This document shows, piece after piece, positions 10,874 to 22,600 of a stretch of 64,000 bases of DNA. Both the position numbers and the translations under genes were made by a program. The stretch covers positions 6,453,606 through 6,517,605 of the forward strand of contig NC_088305.1 in the NCBI RefSeq assembly GCF_032854445.1, given 5' to 3'. The notes beneath the pieces were generated by a model that did not search any database, was not told where the DNA came from, and saw only the letters and a program-made list of their open reading frames with translations. Each line of letters opens with the position of its first letter. Positions within the stretch are counted from its first letter, which is position 1. The stretch comes from Liolophura sinensis. Lineage: Eukaryota; Mollusca; Polyplacophora; Chitonida; Chitonidae.

Positions 10874-11043
10874 TCGTGTGGGGTGACTTACATGCCTTCA
10901 GTAAGGCATCTCTGTGAAGCAGCATTGGAGCGGTGGAAATCCGTCCTGCAACAAGGAGGCACATTACATGCGCTCTAAGGATTCCTTCGTATGACCGCAA
11001 AAATGTTAAGTAAGACGTCAAACCTCCAGCACTCACTCACTCA
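10874..11043 (+). mobile_element. SINE family C, 5'-truncated, CACT tail
   Basis: Body TGCCTTCAGTAAGGCATCTC, GTGAAGCAGCATTGGAGCGG, ATCCGTCCTGCAACAAGGAG, then the tail TATGACCGCAAAAATGTTAA, GTAAGACGTCAAACC and a short CACTCACTCACT run. The body differs from families A and B but the tail matches that of B, which points to the same partner LINE machinery. The left boundary is uncertain. Confidence 0.7.
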
Positions 11044-11097
11044 GGTTGAGCAGTTCGTTACTACCTTGCCTAAGAACCAAGGATTAGGCGAGGCATT

Positions 11098-11180
11098 CCG
11101 CTTCCTCCAGCCATAAAACTGTGTAATTGAAAAATTCTTCAGTATGGTGTTAAACAACAGTCCACTTATTAAATAAATTA
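11098..11180 (+). mobile_element. SINE family A, decayed copy
   Basis: CCGCTTCCTCCAGCCATAAA, AATTCTTCAGTATGGTGTTA and a TTAAATAAATTA end can be aligned with the 3' part of family A (GGTTTCCTCCCACCATAA, ATTCTTGAGTACGGCGTA). Divergence is high. Confidence 0.5.
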
Positions 11181-11595
11181 CCTTTTTTTAATCAGCGCAG
11201 ACATTTTCTGAGAGTGCGCATGTACTGTTCTCCCATCTACAAGAAGTAGGTCAAGACATGACCTTCTTACACCACAGGTAATTAATTGACCAGAAATATG
11301 TAATACTTCTGGTTTTGATCAAGAAATTTATAACAAGACAATTGCAAAAAAATGTCAAAACGTTGTCAAAATATTATTCTGTGCGATGGCAGATGTTTGT
11401 CACATATTTGTGACAAGGTACAGAAGAAATCATGATAGATTATTCCGCGTTGTCACGACGAGACTTGCCATTAGCAGGTTTGTAAGCCGCTTTATTAGAC
11501 AGGTATATACGTTGTATATGTACCGGTATTCAAATTGTTACTTGCGATGATTTATTTATTAGATAGTACGTGAATGATGGCCGTTAATTTACATT
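11181..11595. other. Intergenic DNA, no gene seen
   Basis: No gene or recognisable element. Confidence 0.5.
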
Positions 11596-11681
11596 GGGCT
11601 CTGCGGTTTCCTTTCACTGTATAAGCGAAATATTCTTGAGAACCGTGTAAAACACCAATGAAATAAATAAGTAAATAATAT
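11596..11681 (+). mobile_element. SINE family A fragment with internal deletion
   Basis: GGGCTCTGCGGTTTCCTTTC runs directly into CACTGTATAAGCGAAATATT, CTTGAGAACCGTGTAAAACA and an (AAAT)n tail. The CAGCATTATGGT part of the body is missing. Confidence 0.75.
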
Positions 11682-11968
11682 TTATTCGCTGTGACAAGCA
11701 ACTTTAGACTAAATGTCGGCGATTTTGTCTGTTTGTCGGTCGGTCAGTCTGATGATCGGCCGGATTTTTCACACCCTGCTATTCACATGGCAAGTGGCCG
11801 GGGTGCAAGACCACATGAACTTTGTGTAAAACATTGCAGCTTTTGCATATTACCACTTATTTAGTTATTAGAATGTTGCTTAACGTCAAATTCAAGACTA
11901 TGGAGTAAACCACGGGCTTTTGGTAAGTTACTACGCGTAACTTTCCTACGCGTGACGTTTATATACAG
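11682..11968. other. Intergenic DNA, no gene seen
   Basis: Short spacer between two SINE fragments; includes a run of GTCTGTTTGTCGGTCGGTCA. No gene features. Confidence 0.5.
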
Positions 11969-12018
11969 ATGATATTCTTAACTACGGCGTAAAACACATC
12001 AAATAAATGAATAAATAT
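11969..12018 (+). mobile_element. SINE family A tail fragment
   Basis: GATATTCTTAACTACGGCGT followed by AAAACACATCAAATAAATGA: the last 50 bases of the element in plus orientation. No target-site duplication was recognised. Confidence 0.65.
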
Positions 12019-12281
12019 ATGGATGTATACACACGACATTCGACATGTGGACCTGGTATCGCAAGTAGAAAACACTAGCACATTTCCCTTGTATGACTGC
12101 TAATGGTAATGGAAACCAGAAAAACCCTAAAGGACACCACCGCACCGCTCTAAGTAGCTTCTGACGTAAGGCCGCAAAAACTGGGGTCTAAGACACACTC
12201 TTTGACAGACGCGATCGCTCAACCTGTTTTGCTTATACACGGTACGCAAACAGCCGCTACCAAGCTATAGCACCACTTTAA

Positions 12282-12480
12282 TGGCCTAATTGTTAGAGCG
12301 TCCATGTTGACGTTGGGAGACATGTCTGGTGTCTTCGGCATGATACTTTAGTGGCGGAAGTACTTTGGCGGCCAGAACAAGACACAGTATGCGTACGCAC
12401 CCCTGACTCCTGTCTCCTCTTCGTTATATGAAAAATTACGACTGAAAATACGACGTGAAACTCCAAGCACACATATACGT
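12282..12480 (+). mobile_element. SINE family B, internally deleted copy
   Basis: Begins with an A-box-like head (TGGCCTAATTGTTAGAGCG), jumps to ATGTCTGGTGTCTTCGGCAT, continues with AGACACAGTATGCGTACGCA and ends in the shared tail ATTACGACTGAAAATACGAC and GTGAAACTCCAAGCACACA. A (CATA)n microsatellite follows immediately and probably grew from the element's tail. Confidence 0.75.
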
Positions 12481-12535
12481 GCATACATACATACATACAT
12501 ACATACACACACACATACATACATACATACATACG
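12481..12535. repeat. (CATA)n microsatellite
   Basis: About 13 tetranucleotide units with a CACACA interruption, directly attached to the 3' end of a family B SINE. Confidence 0.9.
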
Positions 12536-13983
12536 TACACTCCAAACTGTGCAGTAACACATCATGCACTCTTTGGTGTAACGATGGAGTTCCTGTCAAT
12601 CATACCGTTTTGTGGCCCGAGCAAATGCAACTGTTCAGAAAGAGTGACGTAATTACAAGAAAGACCTAAGGTGGACAACGCTCAGGTCGACCTGTTTTGG
12701 GCAAGGGGTTTCTACAGTGGTTTACACGGAGGGGAAGTTCTGACCGCCAGAATGATTTAGTGACTGTCTGAGTGATACACTACATTTCATTCATATGACG
12801 CCGATGTACTTGATGTTTTGGGCGAGAGAGTTTCGAGAGAAGAACAAAACCCCTTGGCACCACATTTGACACACATCGTGTGACATAAAGCCTGGGTTAC
12901 TTGAGCCAATGTTTTGCTCAGTAGAAAAGATGGTTATATCTAAATGTATAAAATCATTTCCAATCAGGCCACTTTCCCTTCACATTCAGGTCACATCCGG
13001 GCCTAAGTATAGCCATTTATGTATTGCATAGAAGCCACGCCCCTTTCGGAAGTCCCTAAAGGCCACATGATAGGTAGATTGCTTAGGGGCGGTAAAAGTG
13101 TTAGCGTCACAGTTGGGCTGTGTTGTTCATTTTTTTCGCCACGGTTACTGTTTGGGCATCATGATGAACGAGTCGACGTTATCCCAGACAGGGACTAATC
13201 ACAGTTATCGACAATCATCTAGCGGCCAGTGTAGGGATTTAGCCCATAGATCAGGCATTAGCGCGAAAAAATGACACCAGAGATAGCATCTGAAAGGTGC
13301 GTTTTTGTAATTATATTACAGTGGCGCCTCGCTGACCGGTCAGGCGATCTTATCATGCAGTTCATGTAAAACCTAATAACGCTGAGCTGTGATATAATGA
13401 TTCATATCCCAGCTACGTACGTCCCACAGAAATTGTATACAACTCTAACGCTATGACACGGTAGTTAAGGTCCGATAATCACAGGAAGTGCGTTGTACGT
13501 TTAATACAGAATGTCACCGCATAGCACATGCAATTGAATTATGTAAAGATAGGTCTCTTTTAAATATCCTTTACAGATGATACAAGCTGTCTACTGCAAT
13601 CACTAAATTGAAATGATTTACCTCATCATAACTCATGATCTGTCTATTCTGATTATAACGAGCACTATACTATAATATACAACTCTGAACGTCCGGCCAA
13701 TGTAACAAAAAAAGGTATATATCAGTCAACATCTTCTAGTGCTTCGGGTGTTGTAAATTGTTGAAGTGAATCCTCTGACTATATATACATACACCCATTG
13801 ACTCATACATGTGCATGCATGTATATAAGCATATGAGAACACAACACGTCAGTTGGTTTCAAACCTTGAAAATGTAAACTAGAGCAAAGATTCAAGTGAA
13901 GGTTGATGATCATATATTATCAAACGTTCATTTGGTATACAAAAAGTAGACAAATGTTTCCGGTATCGTATATACAGTGCTAT
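12536..13983. other. Intergenic DNA, no gene seen
   Basis: No gene or known repeat. The longest open frame nearby runs into the 33-bp array described next. Confidence 0.55.
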
Positions 13984-14215
13984 GGTGTTGGTATACTTTT
14001 AGATCCTATAATGGCCGGTTTTAGTATACCTTTAGATGATTTAATGATTGGTTTTGGTATACCTTTAGATTCTAAGATGGCTGGTTTTGGTATACTTTTA
14101 GACGCTATAATGACTGGTTTTAGTATAACATTTAGACGGTATGATGGATGGTTTCAGTATACTTTTAGATGCTATGGTGTCTGGATTTGGTATACCTTTG
14201 GATGCTGCATAATCT
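13984..14215. repeat. Minisatellite, seven 33-bp units
   Basis: Units start at 13,984, 14,017, 14,050, 14,083, 14,116, 14,150 and 14,183 and contain GGTTTTGGTATACCTTTAGA and (T)GCTATAATG. The fifth unit has one extra base, which shifts the frame. Read on the plus strand the first five units give an 11-residue repeat of the type GFGIPLDSKMA, but the shift, the lack of any start or splice context and a stop soon after argue against a protein. Confidence 0.92.
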
Positions 14216-15017
14216 GGATACAGATTTGTGAAGTATATACTGTGTTTATATGCATTACAAAAGCTGTGAATATCACCTGGAAGTGTCAACAACATCATAT
14301 CATGATATCCTTATCATAAATACTATGTAGAGAGAATCAAAAAACCTAATTCCCAAGATAGGCTATCGTGGTTGACTCAGCCCCTCCAGCTCCACCACTC
14401 CCCCCCCCCCCCCAGCCCCCATCCAGCGGAAGTATACTGCATGTTAAATTTTAGCAAGGAAGCATTCCATCGCTGAGCAAGCAGTTACTTAATTTATTTC
14501 AAGTATTTGATGTAATACTGCAAAAACCTGCTAAAATAGGCTGACTGTCCTTATACCACGACAGGGAAAATATATATAAGATTATAGACGCGATTTGTTT
14601 CCTGTGTGGTGCTATTCCTTAATGTACCGGTGAGACTTGTTGACCTCATGGATATATACGCAGACAAGCGAGTATCAGGTATCAGTGGTCACGGTCACGC
14701 ATAATAGCTGAGGTAACGGGGCCACCTGTTGTTTTTGTCCCTAAAACAACAGGTGGGTAGTTGTATACATAGGGCTATAGAAATGGGTCAGTATAGACAT
14801 ACATGCAAACAAGTGTAAAACTTGACACAAAGTGCGTACAAGTAAGCATTAACCAAAGATGCGCCTCCACGTGAAACACTGAATATACGTGGATCACTGA
14901 AGATAATTTATTAACGGACCAGGGAAGAGGTATCTTATGCATGTAGTACGCAATTCTCCCATGAGAGAGTTCCCGTCGTCATATAATGCATGGAATTGAT
15001 TGACCTTGGTTTAGTTA
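14216..15017. other. Intergenic DNA with a poly-C run and a perfect hairpin
   Basis: Contains a run of about 15 C at 14,400-14,414 and the hairpin at 14,722-14,756 listed separately. No gene seen. Confidence 0.55.
14722..14756. other. Perfect 14-bp stem-loop
   Basis: CCACCTGTTGTTTT at 14,722-14,735 is the exact reverse complement of 14,743-14,756, with the 7-base loop TGTCCCT. The stem is too short for a conventional miRNA precursor and there is no terminator context; it may be the core of a small palindromic mobile element. Confidence 0.7.
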
Positions 15018-15270
15018 CTCGATCGGTGTTTTACACCTTACTCAAGAATATTTCACTTATACGACGACAGCCAGCATTACGTTGGGAGGAAACCAGGCAT
15101 TAACCAGAGTAAATTTCTGACCACCCGCAGGTTGCTGGAAAAACAATCCGACGAACGACTGGAGAGAGAGCCAGCCTAAGCTTTATATGAACTCACAATA
15201 ACCGTATTGGTCTGACTCTTCTGATACATTGTGCTGCGATAGCAAGCTAACCACTCAGCCACGGAGGCCC
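15018..15270 (-). mobile_element. SINE family A, full-length but diverged
   Basis: Contains the tail side (GATCGGTGTTTTACACCTTA), the body (CACTTATACGACGACAGCCA, GCATTACGTTGGGAGGAAAC, CCACCCGCAGGTTGCTGG), the B-box side (TATGAACTCACAATAACCG) and the A-box head (GCTAACCACTCAGCCACGG) ending AGGCCC. The usual (ATTT)n tail is nearly absent, so the insertion is old. Confidence 0.85.
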
Positions 15271-15741
15271 ATCATGACCCAATATAGCACCTCTACAGCA
15301 ATGCCAAAGCTTTCGTGACGTTCTCACACATGTAACTAAATGTTAATTCTAATGTCTTCTGAAATAAAGTATTCATCACGGCGTAAATGTACTTATACTT
15401 GTAGGAATGTACACGCGGTCTTATCTTAATCAGGTGGGTTATCACGAAGATAGCCGTAATTGAACGAGACTTGTATTCGGGGAATTTCCGCTCTCCGAAG
15501 ATGACCGACAAATGCGCATACACATTCCCGGAGATGTTGACAGAAATGTATACAAAGGTATTTTACGGAGGCCAAAGTGCTGTAAATTTAAATATCTATA
15601 TAGGTCCTTGCTGGTGCGGAGTTTTGACGGGTCAATTATGGAATGGTGGCCAAGTGCACTAGTTAACATTCCATCATGTTACTTCTTCTGAGTGGATTGT
15701 ACATGTGATAATCCGCTTTGTATACTCGTATATACACTATA
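15271..15741. other. Intergenic DNA, no gene seen
   Basis: Short open frames on both strands, none with recognisable features. Confidence 0.5.
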
Positions 15742-15814
15742 AACATGGTTTCCGCCGTATAAGTGGAAAAAACTGTAGATTATTGCGCCAAACAAATATA
15801 AATAAACATAAATA
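15742..15814 (+). mobile_element. SINE family A tail, decayed
   Basis: ATGGTTTCCGCCGTATAAGT, a degraded stretch in place of GAAATATTCTTGAG, then GCGCCAAACAAATATAAATA. It is recognisable by CCGCCGTATAAGTG and the A-rich end. Confidence 0.55.
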
Positions 15815-15961
15815 GCTAACAAATTGGGTAAGACTAACCCAGATTAAAAGAAGTTACTGAAATTAATATCTTTGAGCCTGTATAACACTGCGTGTAAATA
15901 ACACAGGTTTCAGAATCATCAGGTATATGGCTGGTGTAAAGAAAATCAGAATATGTGTTAT

Positions 15962-16062
15962 ATATTTAACAGAATAATCTGTTGCAATAGCAGAATACAT
16001 TCTAACATCACTCAGACAGCAGACTGTGTTAAAATTAACAGATTATTTTTTGGACTATAGTA
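15962..16062. repeat. Unnamed dispersed repeat, copy 2
   Basis: Direct-orientation relative of 10,258-10,362. This copy shows internal complementarity (AACAGAATAATCTGTTGC and TTAACAGATTA), in keeping with a small foldback element. Confidence 0.65.
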
Positions 16063-17216
16063 AAGTGAGTAAACCCAGAGTAGCGATGACACTGGGATAG
16101 TTGAATGGTCACATTCACTTAACTGGTGAAATGCAATAAAGTCAGTTTATCGCGGTTAAAGTTTTATTCCAACTGATATGTAAATGCTTAAATAGTAGCA
16201 AAATACACGTTCCCGAGTACCATGGTTTAAGCAGTATTAGGTAAAAAAAATATGCATAGATGTTAATTACAATTTATTAGACGTCTCTGATCTAGAACTA
16301 TTCAAAATACTGTGTTGTCTTCAAAGAAATGAAATAGGTTCAGCTTTGCATGACAACGCGATCCGTTCAACTTTGTGTTACCTTAAATCGTTTTTTTAAG
16401 ATTGACTATATAAAGATTTTCTACCTCTGTAATGCCTGTTCAACTGGACGGCTTTGTGGCATCCAGGGTACCCATAAATGCGCGAATATCCAACGTGATA
16501 AGTTTACAAACCACAAAGCGCGTTTAATCTGGTGGCCTAGGTGTCAAAATTTACTCCGACGTTCATCTATCTCAAGTACAAAGGCGCTTTCACGGAGGTG
16601 AACATCGTGTGAGCTTAAGGTGGTTTTTTATGAAAGTGGGACTTGGAAAACGTTTGGAAAATACGACTATAACACATCGAAACGGCGCCTTTTTGACAGT
16701 AATTACAAAATCTTCCTTTCATTATTTTCTGGTCGATGTAATATACACGCATATATAAATCTACTGGGTGGTCTCTGATTTCTGAACTACACAAACATAT
16801 AGTATGCATGGCAAGATGCTGCTATAACACTGTTTATAGTAACTAATTTCATCAAAAATTTAAATCCATTTACACAAAATTGGGGAACATTTTTGGATCA
16901 AAGTATCTTTTTATAACATACGAAAAAGATATATCTCAAAATATTCCGGGTGTTTGAATACAGAAATCATAACATGATTTGCAATGAAATCTTTTTTGCG
17001 TGACAATCAGATTCCGAATTTATTTAAATTTTGAAGCATTTTTAAAAAATGATTCAACAAAACTGCTTTAGTATATACAGAAGAGTATATCAGCTAAAAA
17101 CTTTATACACTTTTCGAAACTTAAATTTATATTTTCACATTTACATTCGTGCAGGACACGTAACATATGACGACACCAAATTAGTTTGTTAAACAAGTTA
17201 ATGTAAAAATTTACAT

Positions 17217-17249
17217 TTTGCACTGATGTGCAACTGGTATCAGTGCAAA
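17217..17249. other. Perfect 11-bp stem-loop
   Basis: TTTGCACTGAT (17,217-17,227) pairs exactly with ATCAGTGCAAA (17,239-17,249) around the 11-base loop GTGCAACTGGT. Function unknown. Confidence 0.6.
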
Positions 17250-17989
17250 GTGGGCACAGCTCCGTACGCCTACTTATCGCAAGGACAGTTTTAGATGCGT
17301 CGGGGGAACTGTTAGACCTATAAATTTCTCATATTTTTCTGGTGTAGTCAGTTGCCGAGGTAGTTAAGTTTACCATCTGTCCATACCAGTTTGATTGGAG
17401 TACACTTCATTGTGTAAGGGTAAATGCATATATACACGTACATGTGGAAAATGTAGCATAAATGTGAGACATTTCCTTAAAAATAAACATATCGGGAGCA
17501 TATAGTTTTAGCCAGAGGTGTCTATATGTGTTTGGTAGGCGTCTACACAAATTGCATTAACATGAACAAAATGGGATCAAAATGTATATGGAACTGCCAC
17601 TCACATTACAAAGAGTGGACAAGTGTGAGCGACTAGTTCACCTTGAGCACAGGTGCGTCTCAGCCGATTTGATACACTGTATAACAACGAACATATAGTA
17701 GTTAGAATCAACGGGTCTACTGTCGGTTTACTGTCATGCATTGGACTTACTTAAAAACAACGAATTTAACAGTAATAGTCTTTGTTTAGTACAGAAGTAA
17801 GATGTTCCCCATATTATTTCAAAAAATGAAGTGCATTATATTGATGATGACATACATTTCGTGATAATCTGAGCTTTATCAAATGAGTAAATACGTCATG
17901 AGTATGATCTGATGTATTCAAATCAATAATAAGAAAGTGATTCTAAGAAATAGGCAATGTTCTGCATGTGGCTGTGCCCTTCTTTTTTC

Positions 17990-18049
17990 GCTGTCGATCA
18001 TGCAGGCTCTTGTGACGTGGCTGTCGATCATACAGGGCCTTGTGACATC
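17990..18049. repeat. Two-copy 30-bp tandem duplication
   Basis: GCTGTCGATCAT begins at 17,990 and again at 18,020, each followed by CAGG(C/G)(T/C)CTTGTGAC. The copies differ at a few positions. Confidence 0.85.
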
Positions 18050-18730
18050 TTGGCGGAGATGTCAATAGTCGAGAAGATCGGCACCTGTGAGCAGGTGTGA
18101 CGCAGCTGCCGACGTTAGGCGATGTGACACGTGTCTGTTTAGCTCCTGTAAACAGCTGATCGTTCTCAAGACAAACAAACTAAACACTTCCTTTGTTCTC
18201 TTACACGCGTCGTACTCTAAATCTGGCTTTGTCGCTGAAGATACTGTGAAAACAAAGAATGACCTAATGGCAGCTTTGTTAAAACAAGCCATACAGAATT
18301 TCAAAAGAAGAACGAAACGAGAAAGTGTAGAGAAGAGGTGCTAAATGACTTTTAATGTTTCCTGCAATTAAACCACACATTTCCAGAGGGACATGTACAC
18401 GCCTACTGCTTCATCAAAGCGGAAACGGAGAAGAAATACCTGTGAAAATATTATGACGGCAGGCGGCACGGATCAAAGTGTTTCGTTGACATTAACTGTT
18501 AGTAACCACAGCCTAATGACTTGATACGCGCATTCGCGGTGTCCCTGACAAAACTTTAACATGTATGCACGTGCAGAAAAGAACAAACACCAGCCAGAAG
18601 TTTCTGTCCATTGCTATAGTAGAAGATCGGTTGCGTATTTCTCGTGGTTAGTTCATACCACCAGCCATCCAAATGCTACCACAAGGAACTATCTTTTTCT
18701 ATCTTTTCTAAGTTCCATCATGTAAGAAAA

Positions 18731-18790
18731 TCGTGGTCACATGACTGAAAAATTGCTAAGTACGACGTAAAACCTCAAGCATACATATTC
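18731..18790 (+). mobile_element. SINE family B tail fragment
   Basis: TCGTGGTCACATGACTG, AAAAATTGCTAAGTACGACG and TAAAACCTCAAGCATACAT are the last 60 bases of family B, a strongly 5'-truncated insertion. Confidence 0.7.
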
Positions 18791-19597
18791 GTGTAAGAGT
18801 ACATAGGCCGGTTGGTGACGATTCCATCAAAACGTCGTGACTGTGAGAACATCTCTCTCTGGTAACGTATACCTGATGCAATCCCAAATAGATTCACCAA
18901 AAGAGCAAACATTGAATATATAGCATACGTGTTTGCTTTTGCAGTTTACTGGATCAAACTTCATTCTAACTTGATTCGCTCCTTTTGTACAAGTATAATC
19001 CAATTGTAAATAGTGTATTGTAAACAATACACAATATCTTATAATATAACCAGCCATATGCCACTGCCACGCACTTCATTTATTAAAGACCAATCCACGC
19101 TGTGCACACCATCGTACATCTTTATTACAGTAGATAAAGCGCCGAAACACACTGCTTCGAAATGAACACAGGACATATGCCGTCATTACGTAACAGTGTT
19201 TGGTACTTGGAATTGTCAGGTAGTCACGTGACTGGCATCTTGACATCGACCATTTCACTGAAGTTGGAGACTGACTGTCAGCGTGAATACTTCACGGTGG
19301 GCTGCACACGTCTCGGATGGGTTGCTCGTCGGCCCCCACCCATGGGGAGGCTTAAGTGTCCAGACGCCGGGAAAAGGCGCTCTGTCAGTTGCAATTTCTT
19401 GAGCGATTTTCTGAGAATAGGCAAGGAAAAGTGCAAGCTAATAACATGCCATAGTGGCAGTAGTTACTTGCTCAGCGTCTCGTCCCATTGTCGGGTAGAC
19501 ATTGGATCAACATAAGCACAAGTGCCACATGACATAGCATAAGGCAATTTGTTTCATTTCATGAATTCAATTGAGTTTTGATGCTTTCTACATTTAC

Positions 19598-19598
<1 letters not shown>
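18791..19598. other. Intergenic DNA, no gene seen
   Basis: A 117-codon open frame at 19,162-19,515 is somewhat GC-rich but shows no known domain, signal peptide or splice-site context, so I do not call it a gene. Confidence 0.45.

Positions 19599-19650
<52 letters not shown>
19599..19650. repeat. (TA)26 microsatellite
   Basis: Uninterrupted TA dinucleotides. Confidence 0.97.
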
Positions 19651-19653
<3 letters not shown>

Positions 19654-22600
19654 TCAATGTAGGCTAAAAGGAAATCTAAATCTTTCTACACGAATAATAA
19701 GGATATTTATGATGAGTGTTTTATGCAGATCTCTCGACAAGCCGGTGTAAAGAATCTTTTCTGCGAGATGATTTGATCTGATGACACCACAAACACGGTA
19801 TTTGTTGATCCTCAGTTTCATCCACAAGCAGCAACATGCTGCACCTCCGTGAGGTGGATCTACCAGCGATCGTTGGCTATGATAATTGTAACCTTCAAGA
19901 TAACTTTGTGGATCCGGGTTTATGTGACGCCTATTTTCTAAGTCGAATAAGAGAGCAAAGAGAAATAGTAACGTCCATCATTTGCATTATACATACTTAT
20001 ATATTGTGATAAATTTGACAGAATCGATGCTCATCGAGATACTACAAATGCGACAGATGTTTACAACAAAACAAAAAATGGCAACAGTTACTGAAGTTGT
20101 TTACGATCTTTAGCTAACACCATTCAAATTAACCACCTCAGTTAATCCCCAACAACAACCATATCCCCTTTAATGTCAGAAAACTTACATTTTAGATAAT
20201 TAGTTTGGCCTCATTATGTACAAGTCTGCAAACCTATAAGTGCATATCACGGCGCCGATAGAGCTAGTAGTGCTCTACAAACTGTTGTCTTATCTGATTC
20301 GGGCTGTAATGGTGACATTTATAACGATTCCACCAACTACCGAATTACCGCAAATTAGCTAGTAGGTGTTATGCGGGTGTCAACATAAATAGTTTTCAAT
20401 CAAGCCTAACATAACGTCCATGAAGAGTGTTCTAAACCTATATACGTCGTCTTTTACAATTTACTTGTAGTGCTTTGTTCCAAAAATGATTGATAAAAAC
20501 TGATCTATTAGTGATCTATGTTGTCACTCAGTAAAGTATATGGCATTTCTGTTTCGTTAAGCACAATGCCTATCAGACATAGTAGTTAAAGAGGCTTTAC
20601 CGCAAACTTATTTTTGCGAAAAATAAGTCCGCTCAAGTACTTTTTGCTATTATTTCAGCATTGCTCAAATAATTTCTACCATTCACAAAATATCAGCCTC
20701 GCCTGTGCACGTCTTATCGTTCAAATTAGATAATAAAATTCTTAAAATTTACAGAGTGCGAGTCGCATTTTAAAATTTTTGAACTTTAAAATCATTTTAG
20801 CGTTGTAAATAGTACAGTCACGAGCCTAATATTTACTGAAAGACAAAAATTTGGGATTTTTTTGGTAAATACAGAAGATGTCATTTGATGAGCGAATATG
20901 AATTGATTGCCAAATACCCTGGTATACCGTCTTTAAGCACATCAAAGAAAATATGCGGGATTTGGTTATTTCCGGGGCAACATTTTACCCACAGTAAAAT
21001 GAGCGCTATTCGAAAATTTTGTATGACTATCCTCTACGGCAGCTCTAGCATCCCATGAAACCTTTTAGCTTTTGAAGCAACCAAATCAGACTTAATCTGA
21101 GACTAAAAATGGGAAAATGTCGGAGCTTAAATGCCAAGCGATTAACCCGTTTCCTCTGAGAGCTGCCCTCAGCACGAGCTCTTCGCAAAATTCCTTAAAA
21201 GTCTTAACTTTTCTTAAACGTTGAACTCAACACTCAACTTAAATTTGTAACCTTAACTTGTGTGGGCATATGTAGGCTTAATGTGTGGACATTTGCCAAA
21301 TGTTCTCACTACGTCGTGTCGTGTCGATTTCGGCTGTCTGCCTGTTACGTGGCTTGGGTAATTAAGTAATTAATCCTGCTCAGATCCGATTGTCGCCTAA
21401 GATTTGTTTACTCGGTATCCTTCACTAACCGCCACGAAGATCAACAGAGTCCGCTACGTGGATGGTGATCTGCACGATATCCTAGCTGTTGCGTTACCAA
21501 GAATTGATACCATTCATAACTGACGGAAGAAGAAAGAAACAAAAGATGGCCAGTCAATCATAGAACTGTGCCTCTAGAGACGTTATACTTTCATTAATCC
21601 ATTTTGTGAAAAAAGCCACTGAGAAAGGCAAACGATATCTGTCACACGACGTCTATCATCCCTGAATGCGATATCGATCTGGTTTATAGGTGGAAGAAAC
21701 AAAAGTTTCTGGAGTGTACGATACAACGCCATTCACGCACTTGACAAAATTCCTAACTTAAAGCCACAGCTTATCGTGAGCTGAATTCGAACCTGTGACC
21801 CCATCCATTGGTCAGATATATAGCAGCAGATCGGCTGCGACCAAAACAGTTATACAGCGATTTGTCCTGCTGACTTGCCGAAAGCGACTTTTTTTATGCA
21901 TTTCTCTTAAAATTCAAAATTCAAAAAATTCTTTTCAAAATTTCAATTTACACGTTTCGATTTTTGTTGTCAAAGATTTAAGCGTTTACGTGAACAGAAC
22001 AAAACCCTAACTGAGGTAAGCTGAGAAGAAGCCGTATTTTCACTGTAGATTCCACATAGCTATTTCTGACTTAAATCAAAATTTGAAATACGATTTTCGA
22101 GCTTATTATTCGGCTTTAGATTAATATTAATATTTTGTCCACTGGATCAGTGTTATTTTAAGACGAATGTGTCCAAATTTCAAATTCTAGTACCAAAAAC
22201 CAAGTATTTTGAAAACGTTTTAAATTTTAACTTAGGTCAGAACAGGCTTTGCGGATTCGGCCATTGGTTTTTCTATGCTCGAAGTCTTTTATAACGTAGT
22301 TGTAACAAAACGGTCTGTGAGAAGGCAACAATTCTGTGAAATTCACTGATGGTATTTCAAGACAAAATTTGCTGGTGAACACTCCAAGTCTAGAAACACA
22401 GGTAGAACGGAATGCGTTGCAGAAAAACTTTCATGTCTAACACGAGCGATTAAGACAAGATCTACACAAAGTCCGTGTAGATTCCATCAGTCACTAACGT
22501 CATCTAAACAACCATTACAAACAAAGAGCGAAGGGACTGCAAAAAAGGAGAACTCAAATGGAGGAATCGCGATTTAATCAGGCTTGTGGGAAAACACAGA

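Larger units (their letters stand above)
16063..18730. other. Intergenic DNA, no gene seen
   Basis: AT-rich, with two small structures listed separately (hairpin at 17,217 and tandem duplication at 17,990). An open frame near 18,087-18,344 has no recognised features. Between 16,850 and 17,160 the sequence is very AT-rich. Confidence 0.5.

Noticed and set aside
19599-19650. (TA)26 as an origin or regulatory element
   Set aside because: Plain dinucleotide microsatellite; similar runs occur at 35,182, 53,228 and 55,885.
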